Below are positions 47,400 to 57,640 of a stretch of DNA of 64,000 bases, one piece after another; positions within the stretch are counted from its first letter, which is position 1; each line of letters starts with the position of its first letter. The translations under genes were made by a program, and so were the position numbers. The notes beneath the pieces were generated by a model. It saw nothing but the letters and a program-made list of their open reading frames with translations, had not been told where the DNA came from and searched no databases. The stretch covers positions 32,159,828 to 32,223,827 of the forward strand of contig CM057157.1 of the NCBI GenBank assembly GCA_029962745.1, given 5' to 3'. The stretch comes from Echinometra lucunter. Its lineage: Eukaryota > Echinodermata > Echinoidea > Camarodonta > Echinometridae.

Positions 47400-48595
47400 C
47401 TCCTTTCTGCTCTACGACGCTCACGACGGGCAGAGGATACATCTTCATTGTACCACTGAGGGTGGCGTCTATGCCTGAATGACCTCACTTTAACTGGGGC
47501 ATGTTGATCAAGTGCAGTCCCCACAGCCGAATTGAAGGAATCAACAAGCTTGTCAACATCAGTACAGTCATCAAAAGAGCCACCTTCACTGAGATATGTA
47601 TCAAGATCCTTAGAGAAGTTCTCATGGTTAATGTCCTTGTACTCTCTGAAAGTGAGAGTCTGACAAGATACCTGTGGCTTTGGTATGATTAGATGAAGGA
47701 AGATAACAAAGTGATCAGATTCATAGTTGTTGCAGACCTCAATATCACCTAGAATGGACTCATCAGATCTGGTGATCAGGGGATCCAAAGTGTGACCAAG
47801 TCTATGTGTAGGTTGATTAATATGCTGGACAAGATCACACGACACCAGAGCAGAGTTCACTCTTCCGACATCTGCCTGACCTGGACGATCAAAATGAACA
47901 TTTAGATCCCCACCTATAATCAGCTTTCCTGGAAGCAGATTCAGTTCCTGTACAAAGTCCTCAAACTCTGCTATGAAGGTGGAAGTCTTAAAGCCATTCT
48001 TAGCTGATGGTGGAGGCCTGTAAATGATCACATAGTGCAATGTCCGCGAAATGTTAGACACAATAGCATATTCAAATGTAGAAATATTTAGTGTAGATAA
48101 TACATCCTTATTGTGTGAAAGCTTAAGTTCTTTCTTCGCTAAGATACCAATACCACCATGATGACCTTGATCAGTGGTAGATGAACGAGAAACATTAATG
48201 AAAGTATACCCAGGTGGAGTCAATTCTCCTGTGACAACTGTATCATCAGCAGAGAGCCATGTCTCAGTGAGGAGTAACACATCTATATCTTTCTCAAGAA
48301 CAAAGTCACATACAAAGTGACTCTTATTACAAACAGAGTGAGCATTCCAATATACTACTAGTATATCACCAGTTTTAGAAACAGAATGAAATGAGTCAAC
48401 AGGTTTATGTTTCTGCATGTGACAGCCACTCCGCTTTCCTCTAGCATGGAATAAGCCATTCTCTTTCAAGGTGCGATAAGCTTCTACAGGTATTGTCTTG
48501 CTTGCAATGCTTCTCAATGAAAACAGCTGTGATCTGGTGTATTTGAATGAGGCAGCAAGACTTGACTGAATAGCTCCATTGTTGCAACACTCCAT
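47204..48595 (-). CDS. LINE endonuclease domain (N-terminal half of the polyprotein)
   Basis: This open frame carries the exonuclease-endonuclease-phosphatase fold that nicks target DNA for target-primed reverse transcription. Visible landmarks in order are 'YWNAHSVCNKSH' near residue 84, 'LLLTETWL', 'GHHGGIGILAK', 'IIYRPPP', 'LIIGGDLNVHFDRPG', 'HTLDPLITR' and 'NNYESDHF'. The catalytic Glu of the ETW motif, the Asp and Asn of GGDLN and the terminal SDH are all present. A basic stretch (RRERRRAERRWRK) follows, after which the frame is lost near 47375 and continues one frame over as the reverse transcriptase. The last 60 or so residues of this open frame are therefore out-of-frame read-through. 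Confidence 0.85.
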   Translation of the reverse strand: MECCNNGAIQSSLAASFKYTRSQLFSLRSIASKTIPVEAYRTLKENGLFHARGKRSGCHMQKHKPVDSFHSVSKTGDILVVYWNAHSVCNKSHFVCDFVLEKDIDVLLLTETWLSADDTVVTGELTPPGYTFINVSRSSTTDQGHHGGIGILAKKELKLSHNKDVLSTLNISTFEYAIVSNISRTLHYVIIYRPPPSAKNGFKTSTFIAEFEDFVQELNLLPGKLIIGGDLNVHFDRPGQADVGRVNSALVSCDLVQHINQPTHRLGHTLDPLITRSDESILGDIEVCNNYESDHFVIFLHLIIPKPQVSCQTLTFREYKDINHENFSKDLDTYLSEGGSFDDCTDVDKLVDSFNSAVGTALDQHAPVKVRSFRHRRHPQWYNEDVSSARRERRRAERRWRKFKTFNLTMNLRIELRELSLLLNLNSSRKDSQTALQRMHLEQSILFSTAKTLFYLLMIHQLT

Positions 48596-48914
48596 TGACA
48601 GGGATCACTGTCCTCAATTTGCATGATAATTAAGTTCAATGTAATCTGGAAACCACTGTGTGTCAATAGACCTATGCTAGAACATGTAGACATACATACA
48701 TAGCACTGATAAGGTAAACCAGATCCAAATCATGTTCCTTTAAAATCACACCAACAGAATGCTGGAAAATGCTGAAAACTTGTCCTGGAGAATCACTGCA
48801 CTGTACACTAGCACTGGTCAATGTAAAATACAATACTCCAACTTGGAAATGACACAAATAGGATGACATTCAGGGAGCAAACTTTGCTTTGTGGCAGCAG
48901 AAATACAGCGCCTT

Positions 48915-48947
<33 letters not shown>

Positions 48948-48949
<2 letters not shown>

Positions 48950-49241
48950 TTTCCTTTGCTCTTAGGCTCCCTTCTATGTGGTCTACTTTCACTTTCTCTT
49001 CCTGTGACTCCTCTCTTTGGAATTCTACACTCTCCTTCAGATCATCTATCGTTTCTTCTATTTTTCTCAAACGCTGTCCAAATGTATCCTGCATAAGATT
49101 TAATCTGGCGTCATTTTTCTCCCACTGGTTATCCAAGAGTATGCGGATCGAAGGTAACAAGCTAGTGTCCGGGCTGGGCGGCGTGCCCGACATTGCACGT
49201 TTCGATGCAGACTTCCCTCCTTTACTAATGTGATTGGCCAT
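48948..49241 (-). pseudogene. L1/Tx1-like ORF1, N-terminal part with coiled coil (interrupted)
   Basis: The frame starts at ATG 49241. It has a basic, Ser/Pro-rich head, then a heptad-rich segment (SIRILLDNQWEKNDARL through QEEKVKVDHIEGSL) that should form a coiled coil, as in trimeric LINE ORF1 proteins. The genuine sequence ends at AKEK (48948), where the T tract of the inserted LINE begins. The open frame itself runs on through that tract as polyphenylalanine, which is an artefact. Joined to the frame beginning at 45370 it reads on without a break across the insertion point. Confidence 0.7.
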
Positions 49242-49328
49242 ATTTCTGCGCGTGTTACGTAATTAAAGATGAGAGAGGCCCCCAAAACACGTCTTACTCC
49301 TTCGAGCACATGGTGCATGGTGCATCAC

Positions 49329-49525
49329 TTTTTTTCTTTTTTTTTTAAACACGTGCACACGTTGGTATCAGTAATGCCTGTAGCATTTTCATTTATCTGA
49401 TGTACGATAAAAGAGCAATGTAGAGTGAAATGCCTTGCTCAAGGGCATAAGAGCCGTGCCGGGAATCGAACCCCCGACTTTCGGGTCTCCAGTCAAGCGC
49501 CTTAGACCACTCGACCACGGCACCT
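49329..49525 (-). mobile_element. tRNA-derived SINE
   Basis: The minus strand starts with a tRNA-like head at about 49521-49453. It has an A-box-like TGGTCGAGTGGTCTAAGGC, a B-box-like GGGTTCGATTCCC, and acceptor strands GCCGTGG and GCACGGC that pair at six of seven positions. It is followed by CCCTTGAGCAAGGCATTTCA, a motif shared by many animal tRNA-SINE bodies, and it ends in an A-rich tail (plus-strand T tract near 49329-49352). The anticodon arm does not fold cleanly, so this is a SINE head and not a working tRNA gene. It lies just 5' of the L1/Tx1-like ORF1. Confidence 0.75.
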
Positions 49526-49804
49526 CCACACAGCACACATACACACAGCACACACACGCGAAATATAATCCAGATGGAGATCTTTTCTAATTTCACGGAA
49601 TATTTGGGGAAGCGAAGCATTTTTGAAAGTTCTTTTCTTGCTAAATTATAAAACATCCTGTTTGAAAAATATATTACAAATATACTATATGCCCTTTTTC
49701 TGTTATTTTGTCATCAAAGTCACTCTTCGATATGGTAGAAGTGTAATTTCGATATCATAACATACTATAGGCCTCTAAATGATTTTGGTCATCTATAGCT
49801 GCCA

Positions 49805-49961
49805 CGATGATGATGATGATAATGATAATTATTTTAATCATAATGATGACAATTATATGGATAATAATCATAGTAATATTAATAATTATGACAATACTAC
49901 TATTACTACTTTTACTACTATTACTACTTCTTCTACTACTATTACTACCACTCTTCTTCTT

Positions 49962-50014
<53 letters not shown>

Positions 50015-50055
50015 GATAATGATGATAATAATGAAAATTGTAATAATAATGACTT
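49805..50055. repeat. Triplet-rich region with (TAC)n core
   Basis: GATGATGATAATGATAAT-type sequence changes into CTACTACTACTAC; a pure (TAC)n run spans about 49962-50014. The frames across it, which would encode Asp/Asn or poly-Tyr/Leu, are repeat artefacts. Confidence 0.9.
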
Positions 50056-50164
50056 CGTGCCATTCCTTTAACCAAATGCTGAAAGATACAAAAGTCTTTA
50101 TTTGTTATGTTTACAATACAGTAATGATATAATGAGCATACATTTCCAATATTGTTTCTATATA

Positions 50165-50477
50165 TATACTTACATTAATGAACAGATTAAATGATACAAG
50201 TCAGAGAGTGAACTGATTAGTGTGGTGGCCCTGAAGTACGAAAGGTCATACTTACCTCCAAATTTCTCTCTACACAGCCCTAAGAAAATGGGAAACGTTT
50301 CTTCTAGCATCAAACCATGTATATACTCACATTAATGAACAGATTAAATGATACAAGTCAGAGAGTGAACTGATTAGTGTGGTGGCCCTGAAGTACGAAA
50401 GGTCATACTTACCTTTAAATTTCTCTCTACACAGCTCTAAGAAAATGGGAAATGTTTCTTCTAGCATCAAACCACTA
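50165..50477. repeat. 157-bp tandem duplication
   Basis: ATTAATGAACAGATTAAATG begins at 50174 and again at 50331. The two units differ at only a few sites (TACCTCCAAA/TACCTTTAAA; CCCTAAG/CTCTAAG). Both contain GGTGGCCCTGAAGTACG, also found in the foldback arm at 59541. Confidence 0.93.
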
Positions 50478-51781
50478 GTCAGTCAATTCCGACAACCAGC
50501 ATACCAGAACACACCGTTCATTTATCCGAATACCACCGTACAGTTTATTTGACGTTGGGTCGATTCGACAATAGGACCATGTCGACTACAATAATTCTTT
50601 TTAAAAAAAAACGTCTAACCACTTGTATCGAAGTACAGAATTCTTGTTGGTGTTGGTTTTTTTTTTTTTTTTTTTTGGTTGGATAAATTTGAACAATGTC
50701 TATTGCGAAAGGCCTTTAGATTTCTTCTCAAGCTCAGAAGCACTCGATCTAATTCATCCCACAAATCACGCATAACAGAGCAAGCAGCAATAGAATTTCG
50801 TTCGGCACATGGAATTAAAAGCAGCTGAACAAAAATATGTCATCAATGAGCCTTACTAGTATCACTTGTGCCTGGTCGGTAATTGTATGTTTTGGAAGAT
50901 GAAAATACTAAGCTTCTGAATAATGCATACTGTGATAATTTCTAATCCCAGATCATTTCTAATTTGCAAAGAACACAGTGAACTAAAATGTGACACCCAT
51001 CCACTTATTAGGGAGTTTGGATTTCTGACACAGCCAGTTACCGTCGTCTCAAAGTACAGTCATATCAAATCAATTGATCGAAGTTTTGTGTGAAATGAAA
51101 GAAGAAAAAGTGAGGCTTTCAAAAGTGTGTATATTGATAAAAATAAATTTAAATTGCTAAGTAATTTACCCCTAAACTTAACTTCCTTTTATTTCAGGGA
51201 TACCCTGCATTCCACTCGTTTTGCCTTTGAGTAGGCCGCCTCCTGTTTCTCGGTCAATTCGATATCAAGAACGAAGACAGTCAAGAAAGAAAGTTTAAAA
51301 GACGAACTGCTGCTATTAGTATACTATACCAAAGATTATTTACATTATCTTTCTTTAAATTTGATTTTGTTGCTTTTTAAGTTGATATGAACTAAATACA
51401 TTTCGCAAGAACATTTCGAAGGGATGTCAAAAAATAAAAATTATGTAGTTCTCACCTCACAGAATATTGACCTGTTCCATCAAGGGGTTCACATCTTGCA
51501 ATTATTCTGTATTATGGGTTTACTGAGTAGATGGTTACCTCAGTTCATACAGAAAATAGTGTAGGTATTCAAATATTTAGAAAATGTAAAAATACTGGGG
51601 TAAAATATTCCCTCAGGGCGACTGAATTTTAGCAGCAATTGGCAGCATGATTAAACGTTATACAAAGCCAGGATAGCCTACTGAAGAAAGATATAGGGCT
51701 ATGTCAGGATGATTTCCGTCCACTTACTTTGAGTTATTCCATAGATGGAGCTTACGTACCAACATGACCAATATGCCGTTA
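50478..51781. other. Non-coding DNA, no gene recognised
   Basis: AT-rich sequence with a T20-type tract at about 50658-50678. No element or gene is supportable. Confidence 0.45.
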
Positions 51782-53290
51782 TACAGGGTGTATCAATAAA
51801 AACGTTACACTTTTGAAAAAATTATAAAAATTATATTGCAAAATATTACGAAGAGTTGTTCATGTTGATAGATGCCCAGAAGTCTTATCTATCAAGTGCC
51901 ATTAACAAAACAAATTTTTAATTCATGCTTGGCCGAACACTGACTGTTTTTGTTCAGAGTGTGAAAAATGACTTGCGCCAGATTGAAAGAAGAGGGACAA
52001 TAAAAACCAGCAGTCTAAACAGGTACTTCCATTCAAAGAAATTGCTCTTTGCCACAAAGTTGCCCGACTGCCTGACTGGTTGACTGACTGATTGATTGTT
52101 TGGACATGTTATTTGTCAATGATTTGATCAATCAATTATTGATTGGCTGTTGATTATGATTACCTTATTGACTGGTTGACTGACTGACTGGTTGGCTGAA
52201 TGATTGAATGACTGACTGCATGATGCACTGACTGATTCATCTATCAGTTGATGTATTATGGGCTGATTGTTGATTGATGGTTGATCGATTGATTGATTGA
52301 TTGATTGATTGAATGATTGATTGATTGATTAACTGAATGATCTGAAGTGTTATTAATTTGGTACTTTTATTCTTGACTGAATGACTGGCGTATATCTGTG
52401 AGTTATGAATTGTGTTCTTTGAAGATCTTAAAGAACACATCTAAAAGATTTAATTTTGCACATTAGGTTCTCACCGGTCCCATGCATAAAGCAGTGAAAT
52501 CAATAAAATTATGATAGAAAATTGATTGAAGCTTCCTAGACTGTCAAAACTTAATCGCATTTTATGCAAAAGAGTAATCAGATTGAACAGGAGTACTTAT
52601 TCGGACTGCTTGTTTAATAGTCCCTCTTTTAATAGGCGCAACTGATAGATCAATCAGTCAACTGATGCATCATGCAGTCAGTCATTCAACCATTCAGCCA
52701 ACCAGTCAGTCATTCAACCATTCAGCCAACCAGTCAGTCATTCAACCATTCAGCCAACCAGTCAGTCATTCAACCATTCAGCCAACCAGTCAGTCATTCA
52801 ACCAGTCAACCAGTCAACCAATAAGGCATACATGTATCATTTAATCAACGGCCAATCAATTATTGATTGATCAAATCATTGACAAATAACATGCACAAAC
52901 AATCGACCATTCAACCATTTAGTCACTCAATCCACCAGTCAATCAATAAGGTAATCATTTATTTAATCAACAGCCAATCAGTCATTGATATTGACAAATA
53001 AAATGCCCAAAAAAATCGATCAGTCAGTCAAACTGACAACTCTGTGACATAGAGCAATTTCTTTGAATGGGATTACTTATTTAGACTGGTATTTGGCGCA
53101 AGTCATTTTTCACACTCTGAACAAAAACAGTCAGTGTTCGGCCAAGCATGAATTAAAATTTGTTTTGTGAGGAGCACTTGATAGATGAGACTTCTGGGCA
53201 TCTATCAACATGAAAAAATCTTCGAAATAACTTGGAATATAATTTTTATAATTTTTTCAAAGTGTAAGGTTTTAATTAATACACACTGTA
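51782..53290. mobile_element. Large foldback element, copy 2 (both ends present)
   Basis: The left end TACAGGGTGTATCAATAAAA is at 51782 and the right end is TACACACTGTA at 53290. Arms of about 280 bp match in inverse order, including ATGTTGATAGATGCCCAGAA on the left and TTCTGGGCATCTATCAACAT on the right. The interior is made of short TGAT/GACT-rich phrases, a (TTGA)n run at about 52288-52331, and a 28-bp satellite at 52681-52800. TA flanks fit a Tc1/mariner-like target. There is no transposase. Confidence 0.85.
52681..52805. repeat. 28-bp tandem repeat inside the foldback element
   Basis: GTCATTCAACCATTCAGCCA recurs every 28 bp at 52681, 52709, 52737 and 52765, with a partial fifth copy at 52793. 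The copies are identical by eye. Confidence 0.93.
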
Positions 53291-55117
53291 TAGATCAATC
53301 CCACAACGCAAGAGGGCAGCAGACTGTTCGACATAGTTCGACATACTGCGGTGGGTTCTCCAACTTTTATAGTACACAAGTCAATAGCGCGTTATGTACA
53401 TTCGTTTGATTTTTTTGTCTATTTTGACCAATTATGCAGATTTCTTTTAATATCTGCAATGAGAAATTATCAGGGAAGTTCGGGTCGCAGCTGTGCAGTG
53501 CTCAAATGCCACAAGAATTGCAGAAAGTTTAAAAATTAGAAGCTAACTGAGTGCGAAATTCACTCGCTTTTGACTCATGAAGCGTGTTTGTGTGAGAAGC
53601 CGTACTCCCTACACAGGTTTCCGTAAGCAATGTGAAGGAATTCGTCGCCAGTGGGTAAAAACATCAATAGAAAGGACTTTGAAGTCAAGAAACATCATCA
53701 TTATGTACTTTGGCGTACAATTTAATGAGTGAAAACATGACTTTGTAAACAGGGTAAGATTGAGGGCTCCCGTTTACTACGGCTTCTATGCTGCAATCGA
53801 ACTTTTACTGATAAAACTAAGATGAATAACCATCGAAAGTACAAAAATACATGTACATCATACCATCATCTGTCAGATATGGCCATTGTCTTACCTCATC
53901 TACCCATGTACCCATGCTTTATTTTACTGATCTAGAATAAAGTAAATGGAACAATATCAGGGCATATCTCATATCTTACATTCATTTTGTACACAGAGCC
54001 AATCGCGGTCAGCGCACTTGCCCACCGCAGCAATGGCGTCGCCGATAGAGGGCCAAATACATAAACCGAAGGTGAAATTGGTCTATAGGGGGCAGTCGAG
54101 CAGCGGAGCTGACGGGCAGACCGTGATCAAAACTTAGTCAATACGAAATGTTTTATAATTCTTGTGTAATGGACCTATTCAAAGACGCACAATTTGTGTC
54201 TTTGATTCTCTACTGCGTTTATTGCTGACATGAACTTACGGATCACGTGACAGGGTTCTATCAATAGAATTTAACGACAAATTTTAATGTTGTAAACCGG
54301 GGATGCTACTAAATTTGGCAACAAAATATGCCACAAAATCCTAATCTACCCCCCCCCCACACACACACACATAAGGAGTAAATCGCAGATGTAGAACAGA
54401 ACTTACTATTTTGCGCAGAGGGCCACATTGAAAAGTGCAGCTGACGCATTTTGCCAACTATCCTGTTTTGAATTTTTGCGAGAGAGCGAAGCAAGCAAGC
54501 AAAAACAAAATAAAACACTCTTTCGTCACGGTACAAATGCACCGGAAGTGGGGGGGGGGGAGCAGTTGCCCCTAATCATTCAAGAGGGGGGGGGGGGGGC
54601 AAAATAGATTTTCTCTCCAGTGGGTTCCCTTTGCAAGAATTAAAAGAGAGAAAATATTGTATCATAAGATTGCACTACAACCATGTGAAATAAGCATGGG
54701 CCTATATTAGTGGTCTCAAATGCAAACTTTCAGCATTCAAATATCAAAATGTTCTTACTCGGTCCCTACTCTCCCTTATTAGATGTAACGTTTCTCAACA
54801 TTTTTCTGCCTATCAATTTTTAAAAGGGGGGAAGATGCTTTCTTCATTCAGGGAGGGGGAGGAGGAGGAGGAGGTTGAATTACTTTTGCCCCCATGGCAA
54901 TACAGTGTACACTATTGCGATTAGTTTTCTAGTCGTGTAAAAGAGCAGGCTAATTCAGATACCTACATTTTCTCACACTGTCTACTTTGATTTACATAAT
55001 AGTCTATAAACATGAAGATAATGGGAGCCATGTATACCCTGCCTACCAAGGGCAGCAAAAGAAATGGGCAGATTCTCTCCCTATCAAGGGGAGGGGGGAG
55101 ATCATCTCCCCCTCCCC

Positions 55118-55119
<2 letters not shown>

Positions 55120-55165
<46 letters not shown>
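55120..55165. repeat. (CT)n microsatellite
   Basis: About 45 bases of TCTCTC without interruption inside copy B of the long repeat. Confidence 0.93.
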
Positions 55166-55170
<5 letters not shown>

Positions 55171-55787
55171 AACCCATAACACTATGATTTAGAATATAAT
55201 AGGAATGACTTTCTAGTGTTGAAAAATTTTGAGCAAGATTTCAGGGCGAATTTTCTTGCTTGCAAAGTTTCAAAAATCTATTCCCCCCCCCTCAGTGGGG
55301 TTCCCTTGTAAGACAATAATAATTAATTTTGATGTCAAAATAATGTATAAGGAGCTTTCCCTTGGTTTAAAATACATGGTCTCCATTCCATTTCTTTCAC
55401 CCGGTCGCTACGCTCCCTCGTAGATTAATGAACAAGCTTCTTTAAGAAGCGCGGTGTGACGATACAGGTGATTCTCCCTGCAAAAGATGGGACATTTCAA
55501 TAAAATGCCTTGGGGTAAGTTCTCTAGTATACATGAGTATATAGGCCTATCATAAAATTCGTCAAAACAACATTTCATAAACTATTTTTTTTTCACTAGG
55601 TGCAGCGTTCCCGAGTTGCATTTTGATGGAAGTGGTGCTTCTTGATAATTAAACAAACCCTGTCTACCAAAGGCTCCACAGGCTGGGGAGGGCGGATAGA
55701 CGTTTCCCTCTGTAAATGTGCTGGGGCAAATCAATTATGTCGCCCCTCAGGAGTTCTCACAAGACGAAGATGTAGTGATCTACTTAT

Positions 55788-56157
55788 ACCGGGCGTCCCA
55801 GAAACGGCGGGTTTTCAGTACTATACCTTCAAAAAGTATGAAACTTTTCAACATCATTGAGTAAAACATCTTCTACCGAAGAGAATGATACCAAGATCAC
55901 TGAATTTGGCGAAGTAATTTTGATTCTATATGTATGCCCGTTTCTTGAAATACAGTCATTTTGATATTTTTGGCGACCGATAAGACTTAGAATTGTCAGG
56001 ATGGCCTTTCATAATACGATGTTCAAGGGAAGCCCATTGATGCATTTCAGTAACAAAGCATGCCATATGAAAGGCCTTTCCTGACGCAATTCTTCTCTCA
56101 CACTTTATCCACTGATGTAAGAAAATCATCTACTTTTTCTGGGACACCCGGTATAGC
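55788..56157. mobile_element. Foldback/MITE-like element, GGGTGTCCCAG family, copy 2
   Basis: Same family as the element at 36784. It begins TATACCGGGCGTCCCAGAAA, contains CTACCGAAGAGAATGATACC, the GGCCTTTCATA ... TATGAAAGGCC inner hairpin, and ends CTTTTTCTGGGACACCCGGTATA at 56157 (only the last 20 bases are the clear terminal repeat). It interrupts copy B of the long dispersed repeat. Confidence 0.82.
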
Positions 56158-56648
56158 GACATGACCGATGTATAAGTTTCAGTATTTCACAACTTTTTCT
56201 CGTTTGGTGGCTATGCTCTTTTGCATATTAACGAGGCTCACATAATTCAGTATTCTTAAGCACGAAGAGACCCTGCATGACTCGTGTACTATCTGAAGTC
56301 TAGAGCATGCATTCTTTAGTCATAACATGAAGGCTGAGTTTGCCCACACGTTACTAAAGAAGACCAGAAGGCAAATTTAGAAAAAGTAAAAAGTCCTCCC
56401 CCCCCCCCTCCCGAGTATCCTCATACACTGACATAAGGGCGCCTGTATTTTCTGATATTTGGGCAGTGTCGGAATATGAAATTTCTGTACATTTGCACCA
56501 CTGAAGTTGTAAAATATTTGCGGGCTCGCTTCGCTCGTGTGGACAAATTTGTAAAAAGTGAAGTTTTTCGGGCAAAAGGCGTTGGCCCCATCGCGAAAAT
56601 GTGCCCGTACGCCATTCATAACCCTCCCATGTAGCCCCATGGTCATTC

Positions 56649-57552
56649 CCCTGATAGCAGAGACTGGTAAGAATAACATCATATTTACGTTTTTAAAGTC
56701 GTGTCATACGTCTTATTTACGTATTATATATACGCCTTTAAGATGATACTTTGCACCAGCACACGACGTAAAATAAGACGTCATATTTTTACGTCAATTT
56801 TACATCATATTGGTAGGAAAAAAACGTCTTTATGACGTCTTTACGACCCAAGGGAAGCTCACAGACTGGTAAATATCACGTCATAAAGACGTCAAAGCTT
56901 CAAAGTTGGTTTATAAAATATTTTAGAATGTATACAACATTATGACGTTTTCTCTTCGTTAATGTTGTTAGATCGTCCTATACTAGCCCTATATCCTAAC
57001 ATCCTAAATCCTATACCTAACTACTGACATGACTGATGCATTGTATCGACATTACTATATATATATATATATGGACTGTAGTATAGTACTTGAAAAAAAC
57101 AGAAATTACAATTTCTTGATGCATTCTGAAATACCCTGCCCATCGACATTAACTGAATGGTGTTCAACATGGAAGTACATTGATCATTAAATCAGCAGTG
57201 CAATCACTGAATAAAAATAATGTTAAAATTCAAATGTTATCTTCCTTTTTTCACGCAGTTTAGTCATTTCTGGTCATTCATGAATATTCATGAATCACGA
57301 TCAACTATTACAATCGTATCACTGACGTAAACAGGTCATATTGGTTATAGTCTTGAAAAAAAGGCTGTTATAAAGTGGTAAATATTTGACGTAAAATATA
57401 TGTCATCTTATGTTCAAACAAAATTTGAGAAAATTTGGTTATATAAAGACGTCATAAGGTTGTCGTAAAATAGTCGTGTACACGACATAAGACGTGTGGA
57501 CCAGTTTCTGACCAGTTCTTGACATCTTAAAGACGTGCGTCTGCTATCAGGG
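56649..57552. mobile_element. 900-bp ACGTC-rich TIR element
   Basis: Terminal inverted repeats of 13 bp: CCCTGATAGCAGA at 56649 and TCTGCTATCAGGG at 57540-57552. Subterminal GACTGGT (left) and ACCAGTTTCTGACCAGTTC (right) are further inverted repeats. The interior is full of TTACGTC, AAGACGTCATA and GACGTAAAA words (for example 56773-56790, 56826-56845, 56888-56905, 57448-57470). The flanks read continuously against the empty counterpart at 30937-30960, which shows it inserted as a unit. No protein is encoded. Confidence 0.82.
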
Positions 57553-57640
57553 TCCCGATGTCTTGCCTCTCACGCCATCCTATCATGCTACCAGCGGTGA
57601 ACAAATAATCCTGTTTCTGAACTAATGATGAGACATGGTG

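Larger units (their letters stand above)
45375..48947 (-). mobile_element. CR1/L2-like non-LTR retrotransposon (LINE), nearly complete, nested insertion
   Basis: This minus-strand LINE holds an apurinic-endonuclease-like region and a reverse transcriptase, a short 3' UTR with GCGCTTTGTATC and GGAAAAGGCGCTATAG, and an end in ATCTACTATTA rather than a long poly(A), as in the CR1/L2 groups. Its 5' end abuts a 32-nt T tract (A on the plus strand, 48916-48947). AAAGTT is present at both junctions and is probably the target duplication. The element lies inside ORF1 of another LINE in the same orientation. One frameshift separates the endonuclease and RT frames; no other disruption is visible in the roughly 1000 codons. 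Confidence 0.85.
43600..49241 (-). mobile_element. L1/Tx1-like LINE, internally deleted and split by a nested LINE
   Basis: Three minus-strand pieces belong to one older element: the ORF1 N-terminus (49241-48948), the ORF1 RNA-binding part (45370-45062) and the ORF2 C-terminus (about 44310-43600). The CR1/L2-like LINE separates the first two. Most of ORF2, including the endonuclease and reverse transcriptase, is missing, so this copy cannot move itself. Assignment to L1/Tx1 rests on the ORF1 coiled-coil plus transposase-22-like domain and on the cysteine/histidine cluster near the ORF2 end. Where this element ends on its 3' side is not clear; a CA microsatellite at 43527-43571 may mark its tail. 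Confidence 0.7.
54540..57640 (-). repeat. Long dispersed repeat, copy B (interrupted twice)
   Basis: This is the inverted partner of 30850-32150, matching over CTACGAGGGAGCGTAGCGAC (plus strand GTCGCTACGCTCCCTCGTAG at about 55404), GCAACTCGGGAACGCTGC, CGCGAAAATGTGCCCGTACG and CTACCAGCGGTGAACAAAT. It is interrupted by the GGGTGTCCCAG foldback element (55788-56157) and by a 900-bp ACGTC-rich element (56649-57552). A (CT)n run is at 55120-55165. Confidence 0.75.

Noticed and set aside
48870..48947. C-terminal extension (poly-Phe and beyond) of the ORF1 frame starting at 49241
   Set aside because: It is translation of the T tract and 5' end of the inserted LINE, not part of ORF1.
49453..49521. 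Functional tRNA gene on the minus strand
   Set aside because: Acceptor and T arms are fair, but the anticodon arm does not pair and a SINE body with an A-rich tail follows.
49779..50132. Asp/Asn/Thr/Leu-rich frame of 117 codons
   Set aside because: It is a translation of the GAT/TAC triplet microsatellite.
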